DNA from: Brevibacillus sp.
GTDB taxonomy: Bacteria > Bacillota > Bacilli > Brevibacillales > Brevibacillaceae
Assembly: GCA_029240815.1 (NCBI GenBank)
Contig: JARDZO010000201.1
Coordinates: forward strand, 1-12,090
Direction of reading: 5' to 3'
DNA: 12,090 nucleotides
Shown here: one piece after another, positions 1 through 8,902 of the stretch
Layout of the letters: each line of letters starts with the position of its first letter
Numbering within the stretch: the stretch's first letter is position 1
Notes under the pieces: generated by a model
Database searches by the model: none
Told to the model about the DNA's origin: nothing
The model's input: the letters and a program-made list of their open reading frames with translations, nothing else
Translations under genes and position numbers: made by a program

Positions 1-238
1 CGCTGCGAACATGAAGAAGCCAGTTGTAGGCTTCATCGGCGGACAAACTGCGCCTCCAGGAAAACGCATGGGCCATGCTGGTGCGATCATTTCCGGTGGT
101 AAAGGTACAGCTGCTGAAAAAATCGCGAAGCTCGAAGAGTGTGGTGTACGCGTAGCGAAAACACCTGCTGTTATCGGTGAAACCCTGGTTGAGGTGCTGA
201 AAGAACGCGGCATGCTCGACAAGGTTATGAGCAAATAA
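1..238 (+). CDS. sucD: Succinyl-CoA synthetase (ADP-forming) alpha subunit, 3' end
   Basis: This is the C-terminal part of the alpha subunit of succinyl-CoA synthetase, which with SucC interconverts succinyl-CoA and succinate with substrate-level phosphorylation in the TCA cycle. The gene enters from the left edge; the first complete codon starts at base 2 and the stop is TAA at 236-238. The visible 78 or so residues contain [19 protein letters not shown] and [11 protein letters not shown], the ligase-CoA domain signature. The His of GHAGAI (codon 74-76) corresponds to the phosphohistidine that carries phosphate during catalysis. The tail [14 protein letters not shown] is typical of the family end, so the C-terminus looks complete. 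sucC should lie just upstream, outside the window. A strong terminator follows 11 bases after the stop, so sucD is the last gene of its transcript. Confidence 0.97.
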   Translation, partial: AANMKKPVVGFIGGQTAPPGKRMGHAGAIISGGKGTAAEKIAKLEECGVRVAKTPAVIGETLVEVLKERGMLDKVMSK

Positions 239-249
239 GATTGATCAGT

Positions 250-291
250 AAAAAGGCGGACAAGCATCGACTTGTCTGTCTTTTTCTTTTT
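250..291 (+). terminator. Intrinsic terminator of the sucCD operon
   Basis: Bases 250-264 pair with 271-285 without a break (15 bp, two of them G-U) around the six-base loop CATCGA. The outer part of the stem is A-rich opposite a T tract (281-291, broken by one C). This is a textbook Rho-independent terminator placed right after the sucD stop codon. The A tract on the left arm could also let it act weakly on the other strand, but no convergent gene is present. Confidence 0.92.
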
Positions 292-318
292 GAACGACCC
301 TCTGTCTTTCGATAAAAT
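290..318 (+). promoter_or_regulatory. Probable sigma-A promoter of dprA
   Basis: TTGAAC (290-295, 4/6 to the -35 consensus) and TAAAAT (313-318, 5/6 to the -10 consensus) are separated by exactly 17 bases. The -35 overlaps the last T of the sucD terminator, so termination and re-initiation are directly adjacent. Transcription would start near 325, about 40 bases before the dprA ATG. I see no ComK-box pair, although AT-rich ComK sites are hard to exclude by eye. Confidence 0.6.
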
Positions 319-365
319 AGCACTCGAAACCGCTCGTTCTTTGAAGAAGATGGGGGAGTGCAAAG

Positions 366-1472
366 ATGGCAATGATTGAGAGAGAGGAAAGAGACTGGCT
401 GTACCTGTTGTCCATAGTACCAGGGCTCGGCAGAAAGCGGATCAGGTCTATCTATGAGATGTATGGTTCATTTTATGAAGCAGTAAGTGACTGGTCAACG
501 ATCGAAAAACTATGGAAAATTCCACCAAAGGTATCGCAGCAAGTTCGTGAACATATAAAGGAAGAAAAAGGACGAATCCTTGTTGAGCAAAGGAACAGAT
601 CCGAAGTCAGTTACCTCTGCTTCATGGATGAAATATTTCCGGACAAACTTCGCCATATTCCGGATGCTCCTCTTACCTTGTACTGTAAGGGGGACCTAAT
701 GCTGTTACACCAGCCGGCGATCGGAGTGGTAGGTTCACGGAGACCAACACCCTATGGCCGGGCATGCTGTGCCCATCTTGTTAAGGAATTAACCTATCGA
801 GGACTGGCAATCATATCTGGTTTGGCACAAGGGATTGATGGTGAAGCACACAGGGCAGCGTTACAAGCGGAAGGCAAGACTGTGGGAGTGCTAGGATGCG
901 GAATTGATCAGATTTATCCAGCGGGGCATCGGGCATTGCATCGAAAAATTGAGTCTTTGGGCCTTCTTGTATCCGAATATCCGCCCGGCACCCTGCCTTT
1001 ACCCGGATTGTTTCCCGAGCGAAACAGGATTATTAGCGGGCTTTCTCTGGGTATTTTAGTAGTAGAAGGAGCGGAGAAAAGCGGATCACTGGTGACAGCA
1101 GATTGTGCGCTAGAACAAGGAAGGGATGTTTTTGCTGTTCCGGGCTCGATTTTTTCATCAGTGAGCACAGGTCCGCATAACTTGATCAAACAAGGAGCAA
1201 AGCTAGTAACATCGAGTATGGATGTACTGGAGGAATGGAGTCACCTTTTGCCGCAACTTCCAGGGAATCATCCGGGGGCCGAGGTAGCTACACAGCTTAA
1301 CGTACAAGAAAAAGCTGTTCTAACAGCGTTGCCGTACGATGGGATCCATGTGGATGAATTGACAATGCAGCTCAGTCCTGACTTACAGATTGTGCTTCAT
1401 CGGAGCCTTCTTCATTTGGAAGCAAAAGGGATGATTGTTAGCCTTCCTGGTGGGTATTTCGCTAGGCGATAA
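366..1472 (+). CDS. dprA: DNA-processing protein DprA (Smf)
   Basis: DprA binds incoming single-stranded DNA in natural transformation and loads RecA on it; it is also kept in many non-competent species. The 368-residue protein has an N-terminal helix-hairpin-helix-like region (about 10-65, with SIVPGLGRKRI), then the Rossmann-like DNA_processg_A domain (about 85-290). Family motifs are GVVGSRRPTPYG (120-131), SGLAQGIDGEAHRAAL (151-166), GVLGCGIDQIYPAGH (174-188), FPERNRIISGLS (216-227) and EKSGSLVTADCALEQGRDVFAVPG (237-260). A winged-helix domain (about 312-366) closes it. The ATG at 366 is preceded by GGGGGAG (352-358) at a good distance; the next ATG, two codons on, is a less well spaced alternative. 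It stands alone between a terminator upstream and a separate promoter before topA. No key motif is missing. Confidence 0.96.
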   Translation: MAMIEREERDWLYLLSIVPGLGRKRIRSIYEMYGSFYEAVSDWSTIEKLWKIPPKVSQQVREHIKEEKGRILVEQRNRSEVSYLCFMDEIFPDKLRHIPDAPLTLYCKGDLMLLHQPAIGVVGSRRPTPYGRACCAHLVKELTYRGLAIISGLAQGIDGEAHRAALQAEGKTVGVLGCGIDQIYPAGHRALHRKIESLGLLVSEYPPGTLPLPGLFPERNRIISGLSLGILVVEGAEKSGSLVTADCALEQGRDVFAVPGSIFSSVSTGPHNLIKQGAKLVTSSMDVLEEWSHLLPQLPGNHPGAEVATQLNVQEKAVLTALPYDGIHVDELTMQLSPDLQIVLHRSLLHLEAKGMIVSLPGGYFARR

Positions 1473-1580
1473 GGTACATTCTTGATTCCTCCATCTCCCC
1501 TAAGTACTGCAAGTGTTTGACAAATCGGATAAGCATATTTAATAATAGGGAAGATTCCTTACTAAAAGGGGAGGAAAAAA
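1473..1580 (+). promoter_or_regulatory. topA promoter region and ribosome binding site
   Basis: The dprA-topA gap holds a perfect -35 box, TTGACA (1517-1522), followed 18 bases later by AATAAT (1541-1546, 5/6 to TATAAT). The start point would be near 1553. A strong Shine-Dalgarno, GGGGAGG (1568-1574), sits six bases before the ATG at 1581. This intact initiation signal shows that translation of topA is meant to begin at 1581 and not at the later ATG (1643) where the long open frame starts. No clear terminator for dprA is seen in the gap. Confidence 0.65.
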
Positions 1581-1718
1581 ATGGCTGACACGCTCGTAAT
1601 CGTAGAAAATATCTGGGTAGCAAATATATCGTTAAAGCTTCTATGGGTCATGTACGCGATCTCCCAAAGAGCCAAACGGGTGTCGACGTTACACGTGGCT
1701 TTGAACCCAAATACATAA
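1581..1718 (+). pseudogene. topA: Authentic topA start, displaced out of frame (45 codons)
   Basis: From the ATG at 1581 the reading is MADTLVIVE, which is the start of bacterial topoisomerase I. The family continues SPAKAKTIGKYLG, but here it continues [10 protein letters not shown] and stops at TAA 1716-1718. The expected continuation [16 protein letters not shown] is present from base 1607, in the frame one base back. Aligning to the family, nine residues (SPAKAKTIG) plus one base are missing at 1605-1609, that is 28 bases. Restoring 28 bases makes 1581-3631 one frame of 693 codons (692 residues), close to the 691 residues I recall for B. subtilis TopA. As written, the product from this start is a 45-residue peptide without function. 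Confidence 0.85.
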
Positions 1719-3631
1719 CCATTCGCGGCAAAGGGGACGTATTGAAGGTCCTGAAGGATGCCGCCAAAAAAGTAAAAAAAGTTTATCTGGCGGCTGACCC
1801 GGATCGTGAAGGGGAAGCAATTGCATGGCACTTGGCACAATACTTGGGGCTGGATCTGAATCAGCCACTCCGGGTTGTATTCAATGAAATTACCAAGGAT
1901 GCCATCAAGGAAGCTTTCAAACACCCGCGTCATATCAATATGGACTTGGTAAATGCACAGCAAGCTCGCCGCATTTTGGACAGATTGGTTGGCTACAACA
2001 TCAGTCCGATTTTGTGGAAAAAAGTACGGAAAGGTCTGAGTGCCGGTCGCGTACAATCCGTTACCGTAAAACTAATCATGGACCGTGAACGGGAAATTCA
2101 GCAGTTTTTGCCGGAAGAGTACTGGACGATCGCAAGCAAACTGATTAGTAACGGTAAAGAATTTGAAGCCAAGTTTTACGGCTATGGCGACGAAAAAATC
2201 GAACTGCACTCAGAAGCTGATGTACAAGAAGTTTACAAACGGATGGAAAACCAGCAATATGTGGTGCAAAAGGTGACAAAGCGGGAGCGCAAGCGCAATC
2301 CGGCACCACCGTTCATCACGAGTTCCCTGCAACAGGAAGCGGCTCGCAAGTTAAACTTCCGTACGGCCAAGACGATGAGGATTGCACAGGAACTGTATGA
2401 AGGGATCGACGTTGGCAACAAAGAAGGCGCCGTCGGTTTGATCACATACATGCGTACGGACTCCACGCGAATTTCAACGACTGCACAAGAAGAAGCGAAA
2501 GAATACATATTAGAAAAGTTCGGAGCGGGTTACGTACTTACAGAACCACGTACTACCGCTAAAAATGAAAACGCACAGGACGCGCATGAAGCCATTCGTC
2601 CTACTGCCGTCATACGGACGCCAGATGAAATCAAGGAATTCTTATCACGTGACCAGTTACGGCTATATCGGTTGATCTGGGAGCGCTTCCTGGCGAGTCA
2701 GATGTCTTCTGCAGTTCTAGACACCATGAGCGTCGATATCTCTGTTGGTGAAGTGATGTTCCGTGCGACGGGCTCCAAAGTCAAGTTTCCTGGTTTCATG
2801 AAGGTATATATTGAAGGAAACGATGACGGAACAGAAGAGGAAAGCTTCTTGCCTCCGATCGAAGAAGGACAAACATTGGAGCAAAAAGATATAGAACCAA
2901 GCCAGCACTTTACACAGCCGCCACCTAGATACTCGGAAGCACGTCTGGTAAAGACGCTGGAGGAAAGAGGGATCGGTCGTCCTTCTACATACGCCCCTAC
3001 ATTAGAAACCGTTCAAAAACGCGGCTATGTCGCCCTCGAGGAAAAACGATTTGTCCCCACCGAGTTGGGAGAAATCGTCATCACGTTGATGGAAGAATTC
3101 TTCCCTGAGATTCTGGATGTGGAATTTACCGCACATATGGAAAATGGCCTTGATAATATCGAAGAAGGCGTCGCAAATTGGGTGGAAGTCCTCGATGCTT
3201 TTTACGACGACTTCGCCAAACGTGTAGCCTTTGCCGAAGAGGAAATGAAAGAAGTAGAGCTGAAAGACGAAGAATCCGATGTTAATTGTGAGCTGTGCGG
3301 TCGTGTGATGGTTTACAAGCTGGGGCGCTTTGGCAAGTTTCTCGCCTGCTCAGGCTTCCCGGATTGCCGTAACACCAAGCCGATTGTAAAAGAAACGGGA
3401 GTAAAATGCCCGCAATGTGAAACCGGAGAGATTATCGAACGTAAATCTAAGAAGAGCCGTATTTTTTATGGATGCAACCAGTATCCGGAATGTGATTTTG
3501 TTTCATGGGACAAACCGATTGCCCGCCCTTGCCCGAAGTGTTCCAGCATGCTAGTGGAAAAGAAGCGCAAAAAGCAAGGTGTGAGCGTTGTTTGCACCAA
3601 ATGCGATTATCAGGAAGAAGCAGATTCCTGA
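1643..3631 (+). CDS. topA: DNA topoisomerase I, main body; 5' end lost by frameshift
   Basis: Topoisomerase I relaxes negative supercoils by passing one strand through a transient tyrosine-linked nick. The open frame from ATG 1643 gives 662 residues. It contains the TOPRIM acidic motif ADPDREGEA (D52, D54, E56), the active-site segment [11 protein letters not shown] with the nucleophile Tyr269 (codon 2447-2449), [21 protein letters not shown] (about 442-462) and three C4 zinc ribbons (Cys 549/552/569/575, 589/592/611/617, 630/633/651/654). What is missing is the first 30 residues, including the conserved VES glutamate (Glu9 in E. coli) of the catalytic pocket. ATG 1643 has no ribosome site, and no GTG or TTG precedes it in frame, so efficient translation from here is unlikely. 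The frame upstream stays open only to 1589. trmFO follows 31 bases after the stop. The body is otherwise undamaged, which suggests a recent lesion or a sequencing/assembly error. Confidence 0.9.
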   Translation: MGHVRDLPKSQTGVDVTRGFEPKYITIRGKGDVLKVLKDAAKKVKKVYLAADPDREGEAIAWHLAQYLGLDLNQPLRVVFNEITKDAIKEAFKHPRHINMDLVNAQQARRILDRLVGYNISPILWKKVRKGLSAGRVQSVTVKLIMDREREIQQFLPEEYWTIASKLISNGKEFEAKFYGYGDEKIELHSEADVQEVYKRMENQQYVVQKVTKRERKRNPAPPFITSSLQQEAARKLNFRTAKTMRIAQELYEGIDVGNKEGAVGLITYMRTDSTRISTTAQEEAKEYILEKFGAGYVLTEPRTTAKNENAQDAHEAIRPTAVIRTPDEIKEFLSRDQLRLYRLIWERFLASQMSSAVLDTMSVDISVGEVMFRATGSKVKFPGFMKVYIEGNDDGTEEESFLPPIEEGQTLEQKDIEPSQHFTQPPPRYSEARLVKTLEERGIGRPSTYAPTLETVQKRGYVALEEKRFVPTELGEIVITLMEEFFPEILDVEFTAHMENGLDNIEEGVANWVEVLDAFYDDFAKRVAFAEEEMKEVELKDEESDVNCELCGRVMVYKLGRFGKFLACSGFPDCRNTKPIVKETGVKCPQCETGEIIERKSKKSRIFYGCNQYPECDFVSWDKPIARPCPKCSSMLVEKKRKKQGVSVVCTKCDYQEEADS

Positions 3632-3662
3632 TGAGATTTTTAAAGCTTGGAGGATTATCATC

Positions 3663-4982
3663 ATGACACAACCAACCATCACCGTAGTGGGCGCAGGGCT
3701 GGCAGGAAGTGAAGCAGCTTGGCAGATTGCCCAGGCAGGTGTTCCCGTGAGACTATACGAAATGAGACCCAAAACACAAACGCCGGCGCATCATACCGAC
3801 AAGTTTGCGGAGCTCGTATGCAGTAACTCCCTTCGTGCCAATACGCTGACGAATGCGGTCGGAGTATTAAAGGAAGAAATGCGTCGATTAGGATCTGTCA
3901 TTATTGACGCAGCGGACCGTTGTGCCGTACCTGCGGGTGGGGCACTGGCCGTAGATCGGCATGAATTTGCTGATTACGTCACGGAAGCGGTGCGAAATCA
4001 TCCGCTAGTCGAAGTGGTCTCAGAGGAAATCACAGAAATTCCGGAGGGGATTGTCGTGATCGCGACGGGTCCCCTGACTTCCCCGGCTTTGTCTGAGCAA
4101 CTCAGAGGATTGACTGGTGAGGATTATCTATACTTTTACGATGCGGCAGCACCGATCTTGGAGAAGGACTCCATCGACATGGAGAAAGTGTTTGTAGCTT
4201 CACGCTATGATAAAGGAGAGGCCGCATACCTGAACTGCCCGATGACGGAAGAGGAATTTAATCGTTTCTACGACGAGTTGATCGCTGCAGAAGCAGTCCC
4301 CCTCAAGGAATTTGAAAAAGAGGTCTTTTTTGAAGGCTGCATGCCAATCGAAGTGATGGCAAAGCGTGGGCGTCAGACGATGCTTTTCGGTCCGTTGAAG
4401 CCAGTGGGCCTCACTGATCCGAGAACGGGCAAGAAGCCTCATGCTGTTGTGCAGCTGCGCCAGGACAATGGTGCTGCAACTCTCTACAACATCGTAGGCT
4501 TTCAGACGCATTTGAAGTGGCCGGAGCAAAAGCGTGTCTTTTCCTTAATTCCTGGTCTGGAAAATTGCGAGATCGTTCGTTACGGTGTCATGCACCGAAA
4601 TACGTTCATCAATTCGCCTAAACTGCTGAAACCAACGTATCAATATAAAGAACGGGATACATTATTCTTCGCAGGTCAAATGACGGGAGTAGAAGGTTAC
4701 GTTGAATCCGCAGCATCTGGATTGCTTGCTGGGATCAATGCAGCTCGCTTGGCCAAAGGGGAGGAACTGATGGTTCTTCCACCAGAGACGGTCATGGGGA
4801 GTATGGCCAGATACATCACAACAGCAGATTCGAAGCATTTTCAGCCAATGAATGCGAATTTCGGACTTGTTCCTGAGTTGCCCGAGCGTATTCGAAATAA
4901 GCGGGAAAAGAACGAAAAACTCGCTGAGCGGGCGCTAGATACAATTCAGAATTTTACACAAGAACGACACAATTTACGTTGA
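3663..4982 (+). CDS. trmFO: tRNA (uracil-54-C5)-methyltransferase, folate/FAD-dependent (TrmFO)
   Basis: TrmFO (formerly Gid) makes ribothymidine at position 54 of the tRNA T-loop, taking the carbon from methylenetetrahydrofolate and using reduced FAD. The 439-residue protein starts with a Rossmann FAD motif, [13 protein letters not shown] (8-20). Both functionally important cysteines of the family are present and in the same numbering as B. subtilis: Cys53 in [11 protein letters not shown] and Cys226 in [15 protein letters not shown] second nucleotide-binding region, [23 protein letters not shown], lies near residues 337-359. The start at 3663 is chosen because GGAGGA (3649-3654) stands eight bases before it; the frame is open further upstream to a TTG at 3588, but that would overlap topA and has no ribosome site. 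It probably shares the topA transcript. Confidence 0.97.
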   Translation: MTQPTITVVGAGLAGSEAAWQIAQAGVPVRLYEMRPKTQTPAHHTDKFAELVCSNSLRANTLTNAVGVLKEEMRRLGSVIIDAADRCAVPAGGALAVDRHEFADYVTEAVRNHPLVEVVSEEITEIPEGIVVIATGPLTSPALSEQLRGLTGEDYLYFYDAAAPILEKDSIDMEKVFVASRYDKGEAAYLNCPMTEEEFNRFYDELIAAEAVPLKEFEKEVFFEGCMPIEVMAKRGRQTMLFGPLKPVGLTDPRTGKKPHAVVQLRQDNGAATLYNIVGFQTHLKWPEQKRVFSLIPGLENCEIVRYGVMHRNTFINSPKLLKPTYQYKERDTLFFAGQMTGVEGYVESAASGLLAGINAARLAKGEELMVLPPETVMGSMARYITTADSKHFQPMNANFGLVPELPERIRNKREKNEKLAERALDTIQNFTQERHNLR

Positions 4983-5008
4983 TATCCGAATTTCGACTGT
5001 GTTACTAT
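4979..5008 (+). promoter_or_regulatory. Probable promoter of the xerC-hslVU-codY operon
   Basis: TTGATA (4979-4984, 5/6) overlaps the trmFO stop codon, and TACTAT (5003-5008, 4/6) follows after 18 bases. TG at 5000-5001 gives an extended -10 (TGtTACTAT). Transcription would start near 5015, just upstream of the ribosome site AGGAGGGT at 5021-5028. B. subtilis likewise has a promoter ahead of codV, which fits. Read-through from trmFO is also possible because no terminator is seen. Confidence 0.6.
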
Positions 5009-5037
5009 ATAGGTGCTTCGAGGAGGGTGCATCCCGT

Positions 5038-5979
5038 ATGGACATTTCGCAACAGAACTCTGCGGAAATTGCGATGTTTACCCAATATTTGCAAGTTGAG
5101 AAAAACGCCTCTCCTCACACGGTGAAGCAGTATGTGGCAGATATCCGCGAATTTGTCGCTTTTATGGAACAGCACCAAATCACCGTATTTGCTGCTGTTT
5201 CTTATTTGCATGGTCGCTCCTTTCTCGCGCATCTGGCGAAAAGAGGTCTCTCAAGGCGGAGTATTGCACGTAAGCTTTCCAGCTTGCGAAGCCTGTATCG
5301 TTTTTTGTTGCGTGAAGGTCAATTGGAACAGAATCCATTCCAACTCGTTTCAACTCCGAAAATGGAGAAGAAACTTCCTACCTTTTTGTATCCACAAGAA
5401 GTTCAATCGTTTTTTGATCTGCCTGACATGTCCACTCCATTAGGGGTGAGAGATCGGCTGATATTTGAACTGTTGTACGCCAGCGGCATTCGTGTAACGG
5501 AATTGGTTACTCTCTCACTGGATTCAATCAATCCGAGCATGGGCGTCGCGCTCGTTTATGGAAAAGGGGCAAAAGAGCGCTATGTGCCTGTAGGAAGTTA
5601 TGCCTGCGACGTTCTTAGGCAATACCTAGAGTATGGAAGACAAAAACTGCTTGCTGGTAACGAGGAGCATGGATATCTACTGGTCAATTACCGTGGTGAG
5701 CCTTTGTCTGATCGAAGCGTTCGCCGCGTCGTAGACAAATACGTCGAAACCCACGCTCTCCATCTACATGTATCACCGCATACGTTTCGTCACACATTTG
5801 CTACCCACATGCTGAACGGAGGCGCTGACCTACGTACTGTGCAGGAATTGCTGGGGCATGTAAATGTATCGACGACGCAGGTATACACACATGTGACTAA
5901 AGAGAGGCTTCGCCATGTTTACGACACCGCTCATCCGCGTGCTACATCGCGCGATACCGGTTCCGCCAATCGTACCTAA
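5038..5979 (+). CDS. xerC: Tyrosine recombinase XerC (CodV)
   Basis: XerC, with XerD, resolves chromosome dimers at the dif site near the terminus before cell division. The protein is 313 residues: an N-terminal SAM-like core-binding domain (about 9-95) and a C-terminal catalytic domain (about 115-295). The full tyrosine-recombinase set is visible: Arg152 in ASGIRVTEL, Lys176 in [11 protein letters not shown], His248 and Arg251 in [14 protein letters not shown], His274 in [11 protein letters not shown] and the nucleophile Tyr283 in VYTHVT. The start at 5038 has AGGAGGGT (5021-5028) at a good distance; an in-frame GTG at 4999 would add 13 residues but lies upstream of the likely transcription start. 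It is the first gene of the operon, as codV is in B. subtilis. Nothing suggests an element-borne integrase: no att-like repeats or cargo genes flank it. Confidence 0.95.
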   Translation: MDISQQNSAEIAMFTQYLQVEKNASPHTVKQYVADIREFVAFMEQHQITVFAAVSYLHGRSFLAHLAKRGLSRRSIARKLSSLRSLYRFLLREGQLEQNPFQLVSTPKMEKKLPTFLYPQEVQSFFDLPDMSTPLGVRDRLIFELLYASGIRVTELVTLSLDSINPSMGVALVYGKGAKERYVPVGSYACDVLRQYLEYGRQKLLAGNEEHGYLLVNYRGEPLSDRSVRRVVDKYVETHALHLHVSPHTFRHTFATHMLNGGADLRTVQELLGHVNVSTTQVYTHVTKERLRHVYDTAHPRATSRDTGSANRT

Positions 5980-5996
5980 AACGGGAGGAATCAGTC

Positions 5997-6539
5997 ATGG
6001 AACAGTTTCATGCCACAACGATTTTTGCCATTCAACATAATGGATCCGTAGCGATGGCCGGAGATGGTCAAGTCACATTTGGAAACAGTATGGTCATGAA
6101 GCACGGTGCAAAAAAAGTGAGACGGCTCTATCGTGGAGAAGTCTTGGCTGGCTTCGCTGGATCAGTGGCAGATGCCATTACACTATTCGAGAAATTCGAG
6201 GGCAAGCTGGAGGAGTATCACGGCAATCTGCAAAGGGCTGCCGTAGAGCTGGCAAAAGAATGGCGCATGGACAAAGTATTACATCGTCTCGAAGCAATGA
6301 TGATTGTACTCAATAAAGACCACTTACTGCTCATATCTGGAAACGGTGAAATTATTGAACCAGATGATGGGATATTGGCGATCGGTTCCGGAGGCAGCTT
6401 TGCATTGGCGGCTGGACGGGCACTGAAAAAGTATGCTCCCCATCTCAGCGCAAGAGAAATTGCAGAAGCATCTCTTCTCACGGCTGCAGAAATTTGCGTT
6501 TTCACGAACAACAACCTTGTTGTGGATGAATTGAATTAA
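5997..6539 (+). CDS. hslV: ATP-dependent protease proteolytic subunit HslV (ClpQ)
   Basis: HslV forms the double-hexamer peptidase chamber of the HslVU protease and degrades unfolded or specific proteins fed by HslU. The 180-residue product shows the family motifs [12 protein letters not shown] near the N-terminus, [11 protein letters not shown] (about 20-30), [11 protein letters not shown] (about 51-61), [13 protein letters not shown] (about 119-131) and AAGRALKK. The N-terminal nucleophile region reads MEQFHATT, so the candidate Thr is residue 7, behind a short extension. B. subtilis has MSSFHATT and is reported to use the exposed Ser2; that Ser is Glu here. GGGAGGA (5983-5989) stands seven bases before the ATG. 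It lies 17 bases after xerC and 20 before its partner hslU. Confidence 0.97.
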   Translation: MEQFHATTIFAIQHNGSVAMAGDGQVTFGNSMVMKHGAKKVRRLYRGEVLAGFAGSVADAITLFEKFEGKLEEYHGNLQRAAVELAKEWRMDKVLHRLEAMMIVLNKDHLLLISGNGEIIEPDDGILAIGSGGSFALAAGRALKKYAPHLSAREIAEASLLTAAEICVFTNNNLVVDELN

Positions 6540-6559
6540 GCATAAGGGAGGACGTTTAC

Positions 6560-7957
6560 GTGCTGAATCTTGAGCAATTAACCCCGCGTAAGATCGTTGA
6601 GCATTTGGACAAATACATCGTCGGGCAAGCACAAGCCAAGAAAGCAATTGCCGTTGCCTTGCGTAACCGTTATCGCCGTAGCCGCTTGCCGGAACAAATC
6701 ATTGATGAAGTCGTACCGAAAAATATTTTGATGATCGGCCCTACAGGTGTCGGTAAGACGGAAATCGCTCGTCGTATCGCCAAGCTGACGGGTGCTCCTT
6801 TTATCAAAGTAGAGGCAACCAAATTTACTGAAGTGGGTTACGTGGGCAGAGACGTAGAGTCCATGGTTCGGGATTTGGTAGAGGCCTCGATTCGTACCGT
6901 GAAGCAAGAAAAAATGGAATCAGTAAAGGAAAAAGCGGAAAAGCTTGCAAATGAAGCAATCGCAAACGTGCTTGTTCCTTCACGAAAACCACAGAACTCA
7001 TTTAAAAATCCCCTGGAGATGCTCTTTGGAGGGCAGCAGCAACAGCAGTCCTCTACGCAGGATCCGGAAGATGCTTCCGTCGAACAGCAACGTAGACAGA
7101 TAGCATGGCAATTGGCAAATGGCCAACTGGAAGAGCAAATGATCGAGATCGATGTGGAGGATCAATCCCCAACGATGTTTGACATGTTCCAGGTTCCGGG
7201 TACAGAACAAATGGGGATGCAAATGCAGGATATGTTAGGTAGCCTGATGCCAAAACGGACGAAGAAACGAAAATTGCGAATAAAAGATGCGCGAAAGGTA
7301 TTAATTCAGCAAGAAGCGCAAAAACTGGTGGATATGGATGAAGTCACGCAAGAGTCGATTCGCCGGGCAGAGAATCACGGGATTATCTTCATCGACGAAA
7401 TTGACAAGATTGCGGGAAAGGATGGCCGTGGTCCAGATGTTTCCCGAGAAGGGGTACAGCGTGACATCTTGCCAATCGTTGAAGGCTCTACGGTCATGAC
7501 CAAATACGGTCCGGTAAAAACGGATTACGTTTTGTTCATTGCAGCGGGTGCTTTTCACATGGCTAAACCATCTGATCTGATACCAGAGCTCCAAGGACGC
7601 TTTCCCATCCGGGTAGAGCTGACCAGTCTTCGTGTAGAAGAGTTTGTGCGAATATTGACAGAGCCTAAAAACGCGCTGTTGAAACAGTACATTGCGCTCT
7701 TGGAAACAGAAGGCGTGCATGTTGAATTTACACCGGAAGCGATCCAGGAGATTGCCCGTTTGGCAGCGGAGGTAAACCAAAGTACCGATAACATCGGTGC
7801 GAGACGTTTGCACACGATTTTGGAGAAGCTGTTGGAGGACCTGTCCTTTGAAGCACCAGAAATCCACCTGGAAGTTGTACAAATCACCCCTGATTACGTC
7901 CAGCAAAAATTGGGTAATATCGTAGGGAATAAGGATTTAAGCCAATATATCCTGTAA
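6560..7957 (+). CDS. hslU: ATP-dependent protease ATPase subunit HslU (ClpY)
   Basis: HslU is the AAA+ unfoldase hexamer that caps HslV and threads substrates into it. The 465-residue protein has Walker A GPTGVGKT (60-67), the pore loop GYVG (93-96), an inserted I-domain (about 110-245, with a Gln run at about 159-163), Walker B IIFIDEID (275-282), the sensor/arginine-finger region [14 protein letters not shown] (342-355) and sensor 2 IGARRLH (412-418). The C-terminal tail ends LSQYIL, the segment that docks into HslV and activates it. The start is GTG at 6560, supported by GGGAGGA (6546-6552) seven bases upstream and by the family N-terminus [17 protein letters not shown]. The length is typical of Bacillus ClpY. 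It lies directly between hslV and codY. Confidence 0.98.
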   Translation: MLNLEQLTPRKIVEHLDKYIVGQAQAKKAIAVALRNRYRRSRLPEQIIDEVVPKNILMIGPTGVGKTEIARRIAKLTGAPFIKVEATKFTEVGYVGRDVESMVRDLVEASIRTVKQEKMESVKEKAEKLANEAIANVLVPSRKPQNSFKNPLEMLFGGQQQQQSSTQDPEDASVEQQRRQIAWQLANGQLEEQMIEIDVEDQSPTMFDMFQVPGTEQMGMQMQDMLGSLMPKRTKKRKLRIKDARKVLIQQEAQKLVDMDEVTQESIRRAENHGIIFIDEIDKIAGKDGRGPDVSREGVQRDILPIVEGSTVMTKYGPVKTDYVLFIAAGAFHMAKPSDLIPELQGRFPIRVELTSLRVEEFVRILTEPKNALLKQYIALLETEGVHVEFTPEAIQEIARLAAEVNQSTDNIGARRLHTILEKLLEDLSFEAPEIHLEVVQITPDYVQQKLGNIVGNKDLSQYIL

Positions 7958-7998
7958 AGAATCGGATAGCATTACCTATACATTGGGAGGAAATACAG

Positions 7999-8778
7999 AT
8001 GGATCTACTGTCAAAAACAAGAAGAATTAACCGCATGCTGCAAAAGTCAGCAGGGCATGCCGTCAATTTTAATGAAATGGCACAAGTATTGAGCGATGTA
8101 ATCGAAGCCAATACATTTGTTGTGAGCCGTAAAGGTAAATTGCTCGGTTTTGCTATTCATCAGGAAATGGATAACGCGCGTATCCGCAAGATGCTGGAAG
8201 ATCGCCGCTTTCCAGAAGACTACAGCCAAGGCTTGCTGAAAGTGGAAGAAACTTCGGCAAACCTGGATGTAGAAAGCCCATACACCATTTTCCCTGTGGA
8301 AATGAAAGAAGTATTCCGCACTGGTTGGACTACACTCGTTCCGATCATGGGTGGAGGGGATCGCCTGGGTACACTGATTCTCGGCCGCATTAACGATCAG
8401 TTCGTCGATGATGACTTGATCCTTGCAGAAGTAGGGGCAACAGTTGTAGGTATGGAAATCTTGCGTGAGCGTTCCGAAGCTATTGAAGAAGAAGCCCGCA
8501 GCAAAGCAGTCGTTCAAATGGCAATTGGCTCTCTGTCTTACAGCGAGCTGGAAGCAGTAGAACACATCTTTGAAGAGCTTGAAGGCAAAGAAGGCTTGCT
8601 AGTCGCTTCCAAAATTGCAGACCGCGTAGGGATTACACGCTCTGTGATTGTAAACGCTCTTCGCAAGCTTGAGAGTGCTGGTGTGATCGAATCGAGATCC
8701 CTCGGTATGAAGGGTACTTTCATTAAAGTATTGAACGAGAAGCTGTTGCCAGAGCTGGAGAAATTGAAGAGCTCTTAA
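7999..8778 (+). CDS. codY: Global transcriptional repressor CodY
   Basis: CodY represses stationary-phase, nitrogen, amino-acid and often motility genes when GTP and branched-chain amino acids are plentiful. The 259-residue protein has the N-terminal GAF domain that binds isoleucine/valine: Arg61, Met65, Thr96, Phe98 and Val100, the ligand-contact residues I recall for B. subtilis, are all present. The linker [21 protein letters not shown] and the C-terminal winged helix-turn-helix (about 203-222, [20 protein letters not shown]) are nearly identical to the B. subtilis protein. The start at 7999 has GGGAGGAAA (7985-7993). It is the last gene of the xerC-hslV-hslU-codY group, 41 bases after hslU, and a terminator follows 35 bases after its stop. 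Confidence 0.98.
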   Translation: MDLLSKTRRINRMLQKSAGHAVNFNEMAQVLSDVIEANTFVVSRKGKLLGFAIHQEMDNARIRKMLEDRRFPEDYSQGLLKVEETSANLDVESPYTIFPVEMKEVFRTGWTTLVPIMGGGDRLGTLILGRINDQFVDDDLILAEVGATVVGMEILRERSEAIEEEARSKAVVQMAIGSLSYSELEAVEHIFEELEGKEGLLVASKIADRVGITRSVIVNALRKLESAGVIESRSLGMKGTFIKVLNEKLLPELEKLKSS

Positions 8779-8812
8779 ACTCGCATGGCTCAAAAGGTAT
8801 AGGTTGTTAAAC

Positions 8813-8848
8813 AAAAGGTGTAGCACAATTCGGTGCTGCACCTTTTTT
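8813..8848 (+). terminator. Intrinsic terminator after codY
   Basis: Bases 8813-8826 pair with 8833-8846 over 14 bp (one T-G pair) around the loop AATTCG. The stem ends in A-T pairs opposite a run of six T (8843-8848). It sits 35 bases after the codY stop and should end the xerC-codY transcript, so the flagellar genes need their own promoter or anti-termination. Confidence 0.92.
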
Positions 8849-8902
8849 CATGGGACAAAATACCTATTTTCAACAATATCCGACAGAATCTTTGAATACA
8901 AA

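Noticed and set aside
1600..1615. Programmed ribosomal frameshift in topA as an explanation for the broken frame
   Set aside because: The joint reads GTA GAA AAT with no canonical slippery heptamer and no obvious downstream stimulator, and a -1 shift would still leave out the nine conserved residues SPAKAKTIG.
3588..3662. Upstream extension of trmFO to a TTG at 3588
   Set aside because: It would overlap the end of topA and has no ribosome site, while ATG 3663 has GGAGGA at ideal spacing and gives Cys53 and Cys226 in the family numbering.
5038..5979. xerC as the integrase of a mobile element
   Set aside because: It sits in the conserved codV position with hslV, hslU and codY, and no attachment repeats, tRNA gene or cargo genes are nearby.
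7301..7906. Antisense open frame of 201 codons opposite hslU
   Set aside because: It lies wholly inside a strongly conserved gene in the other direction, its translation resembles no family I know, and I see no ribosome site for it; it is a codon-usage shadow. The same holds for the antisense frames at 1562-2056 and 8047-8565.
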